Positions 8,205 through 16,606 are shown, counted from the stretch's first letter. The stretch: DNA of 53,206 bases from UMGS1851 sp900555605 (GCA_902472555.1 CABROF010000006.1:1-53206); one strand, 5' to 3'. A program made the numbers and translations. Notes: a model not told the origin generated them from the sequence alone.

Positions 8205-9165
8205 GGAGGGTCTTCCATATCTGCGGCGGGCCGCTGTTTGAAAGCCAGGGGATATCTGCCGGAAGCGGAGCAGTGAGCAGCAGTTTTTTTTGTGTAATCG
8301 GATGACGAAAATTTACGGCGTATGCATGAAGCGCCTGACGGCTGAATACCAGACTGCTGAAATGCCTCTCTTTTTCCGGCGGGATAGCGTCATCCGGACC
8401 GTAGAGCGTATCGCCTGCCAGCGGAAAGCCGCTGTATTTGCAATGGACCCTGATTTGATGCGTACGGCCCGTTTCCAAACGAAAAGCTACCAGCGCGTAC
8501 GGCGGGCGAACTGCACAGACCTGATAGTAGGTGCGGGCAGGAGCGCCGTTTTGCACTGCCTGGCGTTCCATTATGCTGCCGGGTTTTCTTGCAATCGGCA
8601 GATCTATGAACCCTTTCGGAGCAGGCGGCGGCGCAGTGGTAACGCCGATGTAGATTTTTTGAAAAATGCCGTCTGCAGCCTGTCTTTTCAGCGCCTCCTG
8701 CACATATCCGTTCCTGGCGGCGATGACGATTCCCGAGGTATCTCTGTCAAGCCTGCTCACCAGATGAATGCCGCAGCGAATCCCTTTTTGCTGCAGGTAA
8801 TACAGCAATGCATTGGAAAGCGTTCCCCCGTGATGCATGCCGGCAGGATGAACCGGCATGGCAGGAGGCTTGTTGACCGCGATCAGGCTGTTATCCTCGT
8901 ATAGAATTTGCAGCGGAATCTTTTCTGCGACAAGCTTTGGCTCCGAAGAACAGCAGTTTAAAAGTGCCGTTACCGTCTGGCCGCGTTGCACGCGGACATC
9001 GGTTTTCGCCGGCCTGCCGTCCAGCAAAAGTCCTCCGTGATATTTCAGTGTCTTGATCATGCCTGAGGAAAGTCCCATGCGTCTGCTTAAAATATCCTGC
9101 AGCTTTTTTCCTTCGCCGTCTGCATGGACCTCATAATGCAGCCTGTCGTCAAAGCTGTTTTTCAT
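8194..9165 (-). CDS. RluA-family ribosomal large-subunit pseudouridine synthase
   Basis: 323 aa. It isomerises uridines in structured RNA (rRNA or tRNA) to pseudouridine. An N-terminal S4-type RNA-binding domain (about 15-75: GEGKKLQDILSRRMGLS, KYHGGLLLDGRP) is followed by the catalytic domain with HLVSRLDRDTSGIVIAARN, where the Asp of RLDRDTSG is the family's catalytic residue, and with LETGRTHQIRVH near the C-terminal third. The ATG at 9165 has AGGAG 6-10 bases upstream. The subfamily (RluC/RluD/YhcT type) cannot be settled from motifs. It stands alone, with its 3' end overlapping paralogue B by 11 bases. Confidence 0.92.
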   Translation of the reverse strand: MKNSFDDRLHYEVHADGEGKKLQDILSRRMGLSSGMIKTLKYHGGLLLDGRPAKTDVRVQRGQTVTALLNCCSSEPKLVAEKIPLQILYEDNSLIAVNKPPAMPVHPAGMHHGGTLSNALLYYLQQKGIRCGIHLVSRLDRDTSGIVIAARNGYVQEALKRQAADGIFQKIYIGVTTAPPPAPKGFIDLPIARKPGSIMERQAVQNGAPARTYYQVCAVRPPYALVAFRLETGRTHQIRVHCKYSGFPLAGDTLYGPDDAIPPEKERHFSSLVFSRQALHAYAVNFRHPITQKKLLLTAPLPADIPWLSNSGPPQIWKTLLNP

Positions 9166-9262
9166 TTTACTTCTCCTATCGGGTATTTATCAAACGGCAC
9201 GTTTTGTGCGCAGAAATATTATAACGGATTTGGCAGGAATGTAAAATCATCTCATAAAGCCG

Positions 9263-9290
9263 TTGCAAAATATAAGGGTTGTGCTATAAT
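9263..9290 (+). promoter_or_regulatory. Promoter of pckG
   Basis: -35 TTGCAA (9263-9268), 16-base spacer with TGC just before the -10 (extended -10), -10 TATAAT (9285-9290). It precedes the ATG at 9363 by about 70 bases. Confidence 0.7.
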
Positions 9291-9362
9291 ATATTCGTGG
9301 GTCTTTTGAATTTTTTTGTTCATTATCGCCTGCCAGATTGAAAGAGAAAGAAGGAAGCAACG

Positions 9363-11120
9363 ATGTATAACAATGTATACGTAAATGAATGGGTCGAGCA
9401 GATGGCTAAAATGACCCAGCCGGATGAAATTGTGTGGATTGACGGATCCGAGGAGGAGCGGGAAAGATTGACCAAGCAGGCGCTTTCCACAGGTGAAATG
9501 ATTGAACTCAACCAGACAGAGCTGCCGGGTTGCTTATTCCATAGAACCGCGGAAAACGATGTGGCAAGAGTAGAGCATTTGACCTTTATCTGCACCGCGA
9601 AAAAAGAGGATGCGGGGCCGACGAACAACTGGATGGAGAAGAGCGCGGCATATGCAAAGCTGGGAACTTATTTTACCGGCTGCATGAAAGGCAGAACCAT
9701 GTATGTTATTCCTTATATCATGGGACCGGCCAGCTCCGAATTCAGCAAGGTGGGCATCGAAATCACCGACAGCATTTATGTTGTTTTGAATATGAGAATT
9801 ATGACCAGAATGGGCAAAATTGCAATGGATATGCTGGGCGATTCTCCGAATTTTGTGAAAGGACTGCATTCTAAGGGCGAAGTCAATCCGGAAAAGCGTT
9901 TCATCTGTCACTTTCCGGAGGATAATGCAATCTGGTCTATCGGCTCTGGCTACGGCGGAAATGTACTGCTCGGCAAAAAGTGTTTTGCCCTGCGGATCGC
10001 CAGCTGGCTGGGCAGAAAAGAGGGATGGATGGCAGAGCATATGCTGATTTTGGGTGTAGAAGATCCCAGCGGTCATATTCAGTATATTTCTGCTGCATTC
10101 CCCAGTGCCTGCGGCAAGACCAACTTGGCAATGATGATTCCTCCGGAAAAATATCGTGCTTTAGGATACAAAGTCTGGACTGTCGGCGATGATATCGCAT
10201 GGCTGCGTATCGGAAGCGACGGAAGACTGTGGGCAGTCAATCCGGAAGCCGGATTTTTCGGAGTTGCTCCGGGAACCAGCATGAAATCCAATCCCAACGC
10301 ATTACTTACCTGTAAGAAAAATACCATTTTTACAAATGTTGCGTTAACTCCTGAGAAGACCGTATGGTGGGAGGGCATGGGTGTTCCCGCTCCGGAGAAG
10401 GCTCTTGACTGGAAGGGAAATCCCTGGACTCCGGACAGCACGGAGAAGGCCGCCCATCCGAATTCCCGTTTTACGGCGCCTGCGCGCCAGTGCCCCTGTA
10501 TTTCCGATCAGTGGGAAAATCCTGCCGGCGTCCCCATTTCCGCAATTATTTTTGGCGGCCGGCGGGCAAAGGTTGCGCCGTTGGTATATCAATCGTTTAA
10601 CTGGGAGCACGGAGTTTTTGTGGGGGCTACGATGGCCTCCGAAACGACGGCTGCTGCTACCGGCAAGGTCGGCGTAGTGCGCCGCGATCCGATGGCAATG
10701 CTGCCATTCTGCGGATACAATATGGGCGAGTATTTCCAGCACTGGCTTGACATGGGCAAGAAGATCCCGAATCCGCCGAAGATCTTTAATGTCAACTGGT
10801 TCCGTCTTGATGAAAACGGCAAATTCATGTGGCCCGGGTTCGGAGATAACCTCAGAGTACTGCTTTGGATTCTGGCAAGATGCAATGATACGATCGATGC
10901 GGTTGAATCGCCCGTCGGATATCTGCCGAATCCGGAAGATATTGATCTTGAAGGTACCAATGTTACGCCGGAAGGCCTGAAAGAGCTGCTTTCCATCGAC
11001 AAGGCTGCATGGGAGGCAGAGCTGGAGGATCAGAAGAACCACTTGGCAAAATTTGATAAACTGCCGGAAGAAATCATGCATCAGTATGAAGCGCTTTCAG
11101 AACGGATTCACGCGATGTAA
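9363..11120 (+). CDS. pckG: Phosphoenolpyruvate carboxykinase (GTP)
   Basis: 585 aa, the usual length of GTP-type PEPCK. It interconverts oxaloacetate + GTP and PEP + CO2 + GDP in the cytoplasm, for gluconeogenesis or, in fermenters, anaplerotic CO2 fixation. Visible motifs: the PEP/substrate region (YVIPYIMGPASSEFSKVGIE, about 114-133), the kinase P-loop AFPSACGKTN (245-254, with the reactive Cys of the GTP family), the VGDDIAW metal-binding segment, and NWFRLDENGKFMWPGFG near residue 475. It has its own promoter and a strong terminator and is a single-gene unit. Many Bacillota use the unrelated ATP-type enzyme, so the GTP type is a useful lineage marker. Confidence 0.97.
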   Translation: MYNNVYVNEWVEQMAKMTQPDEIVWIDGSEEERERLTKQALSTGEMIELNQTELPGCLFHRTAENDVARVEHLTFICTAKKEDAGPTNNWMEKSAAYAKLGTYFTGCMKGRTMYVIPYIMGPASSEFSKVGIEITDSIYVVLNMRIMTRMGKIAMDMLGDSPNFVKGLHSKGEVNPEKRFICHFPEDNAIWSIGSGYGGNVLLGKKCFALRIASWLGRKEGWMAEHMLILGVEDPSGHIQYISAAFPSACGKTNLAMMIPPEKYRALGYKVWTVGDDIAWLRIGSDGRLWAVNPEAGFFGVAPGTSMKSNPNALLTCKKNTIFTNVALTPEKTVWWEGMGVPAPEKALDWKGNPWTPDSTEKAAHPNSRFTAPARQCPCISDQWENPAGVPISAIIFGGRRAKVAPLVYQSFNWEHGVFVGATMASETTAAATGKVGVVRRDPMAMLPFCGYNMGEYFQHWLDMGKKIPNPPKIFNVNWFRLDENGKFMWPGFGDNLRVLLWILARCNDTIDAVESPVGYLPNPEDIDLEGTNVTPEGLKELLSIDKAAWEAELEDQKNHLAKFDKLPEEIMHQYEALSERIHAM

Positions 11121-11170
11121 AAGGCTGCTGTGAATTTTACGCAGAAGTAAAGATAAAGCGTGAGAAAAAA

Positions 11171-11211
11171 GCGGCACGGACTGTTCAAAAAACAGTTCGT
11201 GCCGCTTTTTT
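11171..11211 (+). terminator. Rho-independent terminator after pckG
   Basis: Stem GCGGCACGGACTGTT / AACAGTTCGTGCCGC with one G-T wobble and a short A-rich loop, followed by TTTTTT. The last T of the tail is the first base of the TGACGAA element at 11211. Confidence 0.93.
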
Positions 11212-11237
11212 GACGAAATTCGTCGGGAAATGACGAA
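11211..11237. promoter_or_regulatory. Spo0A-box-like operator upstream of the Tad/Flp-like operon
   Basis: TGACGAA (11211-11217), inverted TTCGTCG (11219-11225) and a second TGACGAA (11231-11237), exactly 20 bp from the first. TGNCGAA is the established Spo0A recognition box, and TGACGAA is one of the natural boxes of the B. subtilis abrB promoter. The first 20 bases match the element upstream of spoIIE at 30681-30700 in 19 of 20 positions. GACGAA-A-TTCGTC (11212-11224) is also a perfect dyad, so another regulator that binds inverted repeats is possible. Confidence 0.6.
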
Positions 11238-11256
11238 AAGAACTGCGCTGTTTTGA

Positions 11257-11285
11257 TTGCCGCCCGGGGCCCCGTGCGCTACGAT
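11257..11285 (+). promoter_or_regulatory. Candidate promoter of the Tad/Flp-like operon
   Basis: -35 TTGCCG (11257-11262), 17-base spacer, -10 TACGAT (11280-11285). The Spo0A-like boxes end 19 bases before the -35, an activator-like position. The hexamers are imperfect, as expected for an activated promoter. Confidence 0.4.
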
Positions 11286-11336
11286 GTGCAGTGCCGCATC
11301 ACAGGGATGGGGGCAGGAACGTGCGGAGGTGAGGAC

Positions 11337-12467
11337 GTGGAGCAAAAACATATTGTCGAAATTATTGATCGGAATGTGTGTGCAAAAATGGATATGACAA
11401 GAGAATATGGAGATGCGGAATTGAAACAGCTGATTGTGTCATGCATGGACGAACTGGAGCGGCGGATTCCCGGACTGATATATCACCGCGATGAAGTTCA
11501 GGCAAAGGTCTACAACGGAAGAAGACGCCTCGGAATTATCCAGCCGCTGCTGGACGACCCGGAGATTAATGAAATTATGATCAATGGGACAGACGGGATA
11601 TATATTGAACGGAACGGACGGTTGGAATGCTATTCGGAACGCTATACCGACAAAGAAAAACTGTTTCATATCATACAGATCATGGCCTCTTGGGCGAACC
11701 GGACCGTCAATGAAAGTAACCCGATTGTGGATGCAAGGCTTTCTGACGGATCCAGAATGAATGTCGTGCTGAATCCGGTAGCGATAAACGGTCCGGCCGT
11801 CACGATCCGCAAATTTGCTGAACAGGCGTTTACGATGGAGTATTTGATCCGGACGGGGTCGATTCGGGCAGAAACGGCTGAATACTTGAAATCAGCAGTA
11901 TCAGAACGAAAGAATATCATAATCTCCGGTGGAACATCCTCCGGAAAGACAACATTTCTGAATGTGCTTGCAGGTTTTATTCCGCAAGATCAGAGGATTG
12001 TGTCCATCGAAGATTCCGCGGAGCTCAAGCTGACACAGCCGAACATGATCCGTATGGAAATGAGAAATGCGAATACAGAGGGGAAGGGTGAAATCAAAAT
12101 GCGTACGCTGATCAAGACGGCGCTTCGTATGAGGCCGGACAGACTGCTGATCGGGGAGGTCAGAGATGAAAGCGCCCTGGATATGCTGACTGCCCTGTGT
12201 ACGGGACATGACGGATCTATGTCTACCGCACATGCAAATTCCGCCGCTGATCTGCTGGTACGCTTAGAGACAATGGCGCTGTGGGAAGGGCACGTCAGCA
12301 GCTGGGCAATTAAACGAATGATTGCCTCGGGCGTTCACCTTATCGTACATCTGCAGCGGGACGGTATTCATAGAAGCGTGAAAGAGATTGCGGAGGTGTG
12401 TGGATTTGAAAAAGATGAGATCCGTCTGCGTATATGGCATCCGCAGGCAACGTGCAGCGCGCCATAA
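11337..12467 (+). CDS. cpaF: CpaF/TadA-type pilus assembly or secretion ATPase
   Basis: 376 aa from GTG 11337, chosen because GGAGGTGAGG lies 2-12 bases upstream; longer in-frame starts reach 11253 but lack such a site. This is a cytoplasmic hexameric ATPase of the type II/IV secretion superfamily that powers pilin polymerisation in Tad (Flp) systems. Motifs: N-terminal LLDDPEINEIMINGTDGIYIE, Walker A GGTSSGKT (198-205), the Asp box (VSIEDSAEL), the His box region and Walker B-like LLIGEVRDESALDML (about 270-284), CTGHDGSMSTAHANS with the conserved His residues. First gene of the locus; its 3' end overlaps the next gene by 62 bases, so they are translationally linked. Confidence 0.93.
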   Translation: MEQKHIVEIIDRNVCAKMDMTREYGDAELKQLIVSCMDELERRIPGLIYHRDEVQAKVYNGRRRLGIIQPLLDDPEINEIMINGTDGIYIERNGRLECYSERYTDKEKLFHIIQIMASWANRTVNESNPIVDARLSDGSRMNVVLNPVAINGPAVTIRKFAEQAFTMEYLIRTGSIRAETAEYLKSAVSERKNIIISGGTSSGKTTFLNVLAGFIPQDQRIVSIEDSAELKLTQPNMIRMEMRNANTEGKGEIKMRTLIKTALRMRPDRLLIGEVRDESALDMLTALCTGHDGSMSTAHANSAADLLVRLETMALWEGHVSSWAIKRMIASGVHLIVHLQRDGIHRSVKEIAEVCGFEKDEIRLRIWHPQATCSAP

Positions 12468-13212
12468 ACCGCAGGCGCGAACCATCGATTATACAACGTA
12501 CCGTTTCTGCCTGCGGGATTATCTGCTGTTTATTCCTCTTTACTGCGTAAGCAGCTGGTGCCTGAGCTATATTTTGTTTAAAAGTCCCGTGGTGAGCGCC
12601 GCGTGTATGCTGATCGGCAGCCCGTTTTTTCTCAAACGGCTGCGTACATATCTGCGCGGCAAGCGGATCAGGCTACTGGAGCAACAGTTTTCTCAGGTGC
12701 TTCAGCAACTGGCAGGGTCTTTATCTGCCGGACAGAGCCTTGAGAACAGCTTAAAAGAGTTCATTGAAACAGACAGGGAAGGAAAGAAGCTGATTATGGC
12801 GGAGCTCCAACGCGTCTATCATATGCTGCAGCTGAATTATCCTTTTTCATATGCGTTTGCGTGTTTTGCACAGCGAAGCGGGAGCGCGGATATCAAAAGC
12901 TTTGCCGCTGTACTGCAGGCAGGAATTCCGGCGGGAATCGATCTGATTGATGTAATGCGCAGAATTTCCGCATCCTTTCGTCTGAAATATGATATCGAAG
13001 ATGAGATTGCCAGCTGCTTGGCGCTGCCGCGCTATAATAACCGCATTTTAATGCTGATGCCATTTTTGTGTACCGGGCTTCTTCATTTGATTGCGCCTGC
13101 CTATATTGCTGTTTTGTATGCGGGTCCGGGACGATGGGTGATGGCGGCAGTTGCGCTGCTGCTATGCATCGCCGGTCTGATAGGAGAGCGGCTAAGCCGG
13201 ATTCGGTATTAA
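12406..13212 (+). CDS. TadB-like T2SSF-domain inner platform protein
   Basis: 268 aa from TTG 12406, preferred because GGAGGTG (12392-12398) is 7-8 bases upstream. Two hydrophobic segments near the N-terminus (about 35-75), a cytoplasmic helical T2SSF (GspF-like) domain containing QQFSQVLQQLAGSLSAGQSLENS, and two more hydrophobic segments at the C-terminus (about 215-260). In Tad systems TadB and TadC form the membrane platform that couples the ATPase to pilin. It overlaps the cpaF end by 62 bases. The DLIDVMRRISASFRLKYDIEDEI segment is a typical T2SSF helix. Confidence 0.8.
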   Translation: MKKMRSVCVYGIRRQRAARHKPQARTIDYTTYRFCLRDYLLFIPLYCVSSWCLSYILFKSPVVSAACMLIGSPFFLKRLRTYLRGKRIRLLEQQFSQVLQQLAGSLSAGQSLENSLKEFIETDREGKKLIMAELQRVYHMLQLNYPFSYAFACFAQRSGSADIKSFAAVLQAGIPAGIDLIDVMRRISASFRLKYDIEDEIASCLALPRYNNRILMLMPFLCTGLLHLIAPAYIAVLYAGPGRWVMAAVALLLCIAGLIGERLSRIRY

Positions 13213-13270
13213 AAAGAAAATAGAACGGGGCAATGGGAAGAAGCGTATGCTTCCCAGAAAAGGAGAATTT

Positions 13271-13894
13271 ATGAAATATAAAAGGCTTCTGTATGCTGGA
13301 ATCGGAGTTTTTATGATTCCCGTGTCAATTGCAGCCGGCAATCATTTCCTTCTGAGCTTTTTCCTTGGAGCGGCACTGAGTGCGGTTGGTTGGTTTTTTC
13401 CGAGATTGGCAGATAAAAAGAATGCATATCGCGTGAAAAGGTCCTATGAACTCGACCTGCCGGATTTTATGGATACAACTGCAATGCTGCTGGACACGGG
13501 GATGCCTTTGTGGAAGACGATCGAGACCGCAGCATCCTTGAGAACAAAAGAGACGCCGCTGTATATACAATTCAATCTGACCTTTTCCGAATTGCATCGG
13601 GGAATTGTAAAAGAACCGATACAAGCCTTGGAGCGGATGTCCATGCGCTGCGGGGCACCCGCGGTGAGCGGCTTTGTTTCCGTGGTCATACAAAACTACC
13701 GAAAAGGAAACGGGGAACTGGCAGAGCTGTTTTATAGCCGAGCGATGATTTACAGAAATGAGAGGAGAAATATTGCGCGGCGAATGGCAGAGGAGGCTTC
13801 CACGCTCCTGCTGCTGCCTTCTGCGATTCTGCTGATTGCTATGATTCTGCTGATGGCAGCACCTGCGGTAATACAAATATTAAAGATGGTGTAA
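13271..13894 (+). CDS. TadC-like T2SSF-domain membrane protein
   Basis: 207 aa from ATG 13271, chosen over 13247 because AAAAGGAG lies 6-13 bases upstream. N-terminal hydrophobic pair (about 5-45), a cytoplasmic T2SSF domain (LDLPDFMDTTAMLLDTGMPLW; GNGELAELFYSRA) and a C-terminal membrane segment LLLLPSAILLIAMILLMAAP. It is the second platform subunit of the pilus/secretion apparatus, between the TadB-like gene (58-base gap) and the prepilin. Short for a full TadC, but complete at both ends. Confidence 0.8.
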   Translation: MKYKRLLYAGIGVFMIPVSIAAGNHFLLSFFLGAALSAVGWFFPRLADKKNAYRVKRSYELDLPDFMDTTAMLLDTGMPLWKTIETAASLRTKETPLYIQFNLTFSELHRGIVKEPIQALERMSMRCGAPAVSGFVSVVIQNYRKGNGELAELFYSRAMIYRNERRNIARRMAEEASTLLLLPSAILLIAMILLMAAPAVIQILKMV

Positions 13895-13945
13895 GCGTCA
13901 ATTTCGCATAAGTGATGGAATTGCCGAAGGCATAAAGGAGGGCAT

Positions 13946-14170
13946 ATGAAATATATTTTTTATCTATCGGCAGCAGCATACTGCCGGATACAAGCTTTTT
14001 GGGAACGCCTCAAAAAAGACACAAAAGGAATGGGAACCATAGAGGTGATTATCATTTTAGCCGTATTGGTTGCGCTTGCCTTAGTATTCCGCTCTTTTAT
14101 AACGGATCTGGCCAAAAAGCTCTTTGACAAAATACAAGAAAAGGCAGACGCCGCTGTTGATGCCTTATGA
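13946..14170 (+). CDS. Flp-like prepilin
   Basis: 74 aa. After a short basic leader ending ...KKDTKG, the sequence MGTIEVIIILAVLVALALVF follows, so the class III/Flp pattern G|xxxxE with Glu at +5 and a hydrophobic helix is met; cleavage would fall after Gly28. The leader also contains a hydrophobic patch (YIFYLSAAAY) that is not usual. The rest is a short charged helix (DLAKKLFDKIQEKADAAVDAL). AGGAGGG lies 5-7 bases upstream of the ATG. It is the only pilin candidate of the locus; no prepilin peptidase gene is in the window, so processing must depend on a peptidase elsewhere. Confidence 0.85.
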   Translation: MKYIFYLSAAAYCRIQAFWERLKKDTKGMGTIEVIIILAVLVALALVFRSFITDLAKKLFDKIQEKADAAVDAL

Positions 14171-14188
14171 TAATAGGAGGCGATTGGC

Positions 14189-15460
14189 TTGAAGATTGAT
14201 CGGGAACGAACCGGATGGCGTATCACGGCGAGGTGTGATGAAACCGCGGCAGAACTCAGGGAGCGAATGCAGGAGGCTTCTGAGAAAATGCCGAATATGT
14301 ACGTTCCATCTGACCTCATCTGCGAATCCGGCACATATACGTTTTATATCCGGAACAGGCAGTCCCTGCAGACATATTTGTGTGAATACGGGATTACAAT
14401 CGGAGAATTTGTCATACTGGCCGAACGCACGGCGGAGCTGTTTGCCGTTTCGGAAAAGGCGGGCGTATCGCCATATGATTTTATTTTTGACTATGACTGC
14501 ATTTTTATAGAGGCATCCTTTGCAAATACCGAATTTGTATATGCGCCGGAACCTGCAGAGACTGTCCGCAGCTGCGCGGATATGCTTGCGCTTGTATCTC
14601 TGTATATCAGAACGGAGAGCGAAGAAGCTGCAGAAGCTGTAAAATCTGTAATTCTGCTTCTGCAGGAATGGGAGGCGGGAGAACATGGCGCAGGCAAGTC
14701 TTTTCCTGCCGGTGCGGTACGGGAACTGCTTGCACAATGGAATGAGCAAGCAGTTCCTTCCCTAATCGGAACCTGGAAGCCGTTTGCTTTTTTTCAAGCC
14801 GCTGCATTGGTGCTTTCTGTGCTGCTTTGGCTGCGGGTTCCGTTTCACAAACGGGGTGCATTGGTTTGGGTTGTCTGGCTGCTGTTTATGCTATGCTTGG
14901 ACATGATGCTGATTCCCGGTCTTGATCTGCGCCGGTGCATGCAGGGCGGACGCGGTGCGGATATCCGAAAGCAGATCCGGGAGCTGTTTTCGTCTGTTTC
15001 AAATTACTTCATAAAATTCTTTAAGAAAAAGCAGATGAAGGCAGTAAAGAAGGAAGCACGGATCCTGCCTTTGCAGAATACGGAACAAATGCATTCCGCA
15101 TATCCGGCAGTGCAGACGCAAACAGCTGCACTGCGTATACCTTGTCTGACCTTGACAGGCCGCCGCGACTTTCAACATTTATCTTTTTCTTTGCCGATAG
15201 ATTGCGGCCGGCCGCAGGAATTCCGCATCGGACGCGATGCCTCCTGGGCCGCGGTGCGGATCCCGCATCGGATGATCAGCAGAAAGCATGCAATGCTGCA
15301 TTTCAAAAACGGTACGTGGTACCTGCGCGACCTGTCTTCTACAAACGGAACACAGATCGGATTGCACCCGCTGTGTCCGGATACAGATTATCCGGTAACC
15401 TCCGGAACAGAGGTCTGTTTCGGAAAGACGCCGCTGTGCCTGATTTTAGACTTGCCCTGA
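14189..15460 (+). CDS. Membrane protein with C-terminal FHA domain, Tad-locus partner
   Basis: 423 aa from TTG 14189, 8 bases after TAGGAGG (14174-14180). Residues about 1-180 form an uncharacterised domain that, from memory, resembles the one in clostridial FHA proteins encoded beside tad genes (DUF6382-type). Two hydrophobic segments (about 197-250) follow, then a basic/coiled stretch, then an FHA domain (about 335-423) with RIGRD, SRKHA and STNGT, the residues that bind phosphothreonine. It probably reads a Ser/Thr-kinase signal and passes it to the pilus machine. It ends the operon, and the mreB promoter lies over its 3' end. Confidence 0.82.
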   Translation: MKIDRERTGWRITARCDETAAELRERMQEASEKMPNMYVPSDLICESGTYTFYIRNRQSLQTYLCEYGITIGEFVILAERTAELFAVSEKAGVSPYDFIFDYDCIFIEASFANTEFVYAPEPAETVRSCADMLALVSLYIRTESEEAAEAVKSVILLLQEWEAGEHGAGKSFPAGAVRELLAQWNEQAVPSLIGTWKPFAFFQAAALVLSVLLWLRVPFHKRGALVWVVWLLFMLCLDMMLIPGLDLRRCMQGGRGADIRKQIRELFSSVSNYFIKFFKKKQMKAVKKEARILPLQNTEQMHSAYPAVQTQTAALRIPCLTLTGRRDFQHLSFSLPIDCGRPQEFRIGRDASWAAVRIPHRMISRKHAMLHFKNGTWYLRDLSSTNGTQIGLHPLCPDTDYPVTSGTEVCFGKTPLCLILDLP

Positions 15461-15480
15461 TGCAGTGCTTGTGGTATTAT
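15452..15480 (+). promoter_or_regulatory. Promoter of mreB
   Basis: -35 TTGCCC (15452-15457), 17-base spacer ending TGG (extended -10), -10 TATTAT (15475-15480). It lies across the stop codon of the FHA gene, so mreB can be expressed independently of the pilus-like operon. Confidence 0.55.
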
Positions 15481-15538
15481 AAATCCTATCAGCAAACATC
15501 TTGTTGTTGTCTTATTTTTCATTCAGGAGGCTTTCTCA

Positions 15539-16564
15539 GTGGGATTTTTCAAGCAAAATATAGCAATTGATTTAGGTACGGCAACCGTATTGGTCAGTGT
15601 GGGGAAAAAAGGAGTCGTGATTAATGCGCCGTCCATCGTAGCAGTGAAAGACGGTTCCAATAAAGTCATTGCAATCGGAGAGGAAGCCCGCGCGATGATG
15701 GGACGGACTCCGCTGGATATCACAACTGTAAAGCCGATACAGAAGGGTGTCATTTCCAGCTATACAACTACGCGTGATATGATAGAGTACTTTTTAGATA
15801 AAGCCGTGACGAATCCGCTGAAAAAGATGTTTCAGCCGGATGTCATTATCTGTGTTCCCAGCAAAACCACCAATGTGGAAAAACGGGCTGTGGAACAGGC
15901 CGCACTGGATGCCGGCGCGCATCGGACCTTTTTGGTAGAGGAACCTTTGGCAGCTGCGGTTGGCGCAGGCATTGACATTTCCAGGCCGAACGGAAATATG
16001 ATCATCGATGTCGGCGGAGGGACCACTGATATCGCGGTAATTTCTTACGAGGGAATTGTAAAAAGCCGCAGCGTGAAAGTCGCTGGTGATGCATTTGACG
16101 AAACGATCAAAACATATCTGAAGAAAAAGCATAATCTGATGGTAGGGGACAGAACGGCAGAACAAATTAAAGTAGAGGTCGGTTGCCTGTACCACGGGAT
16201 CAAGAATCAATCAATCGAAATCAGAGGCAGTGACTTGATTACAGGTCTGCCGAACGAACGGGTAGTAACTTCTGAAGAAATTCTGGAGCCTCTGATTGAA
16301 ACGGCGATGCCCGTGCTGGATGGTATTCATGCAGTATTGGAGGAAACTCCGCCTGAGTTGGCTGCTGACATTTATGGAAAGGGGATTGTGATGACAGGCG
16401 GCGGAGCGCTTTTAGCAGGCTTTGACGAACTGATCCGGAAAAGCACCGGCGTCGATGTGAGTATTGCCGATGAACCGCAATTTTGTGTCGTGCGGGGCTG
16501 CAGTCAGATCCTGGAGGAAATGAGCAAGACTGAAAAATCTGAATACGGCAGCAAACGCAGATAA
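15539..16564 (+). CDS. mreB: Actin-like rod-shape protein, MreB/Mbl family
   Basis: 341 aa from GTG 15539, with CAGGAGG 8 bases upstream. Bacterial actin that forms membrane-bound filaments and guides lateral wall synthesis. Nucleotide-binding motifs are intact: phosphate-1 AIDLGTATVLV (9-19), phosphate-2 DVGGGTTDIAVIS (about 158-170), and the adenosine motif MTGGGALLAGFDEL near residue 285. The phosphate-1 loop has TATV where most MreB proteins have TANT. It is not followed by mreC/mreD, so this is probably a stand-alone MreB/Mbl paralogue. It is convergent with murC. Confidence 0.93.
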   Translation: MGFFKQNIAIDLGTATVLVSVGKKGVVINAPSIVAVKDGSNKVIAIGEEARAMMGRTPLDITTVKPIQKGVISSYTTTRDMIEYFLDKAVTNPLKKMFQPDVIICVPSKTTNVEKRAVEQAALDAGAHRTFLVEEPLAAAVGAGIDISRPNGNMIIDVGGGTTDIAVISYEGIVKSRSVKVAGDAFDETIKTYLKKKHNLMVGDRTAEQIKVEVGCLYHGIKNQSIEIRGSDLITGLPNERVVTSEEILEPLIETAMPVLDGIHAVLEETPPELAADIYGKGIVMTGGGALLAGFDELIRKSTGVDVSIADEPQFCVVRGCSQILEEMSKTEKSEYGSKRR

Positions 16565-16606
16565 AGCTGCTGTACAGTCGTTCCGGCAGAAAGACGCCTT
16601 TTGTTT

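Noticed and set aside
10344..11081. 245-codon open frame on the minus strand
   Set aside because: Antisense to pckG, which is certain.
11353..11360. Perfect Spo0A box TGTCGAA inside the first codons of cpaF
   Set aside because: It matches the consensus, but the same heptamer also occurs in unrelated coding DNA (for example in pyrH near 21738), so by itself it is not evidence of regulation.
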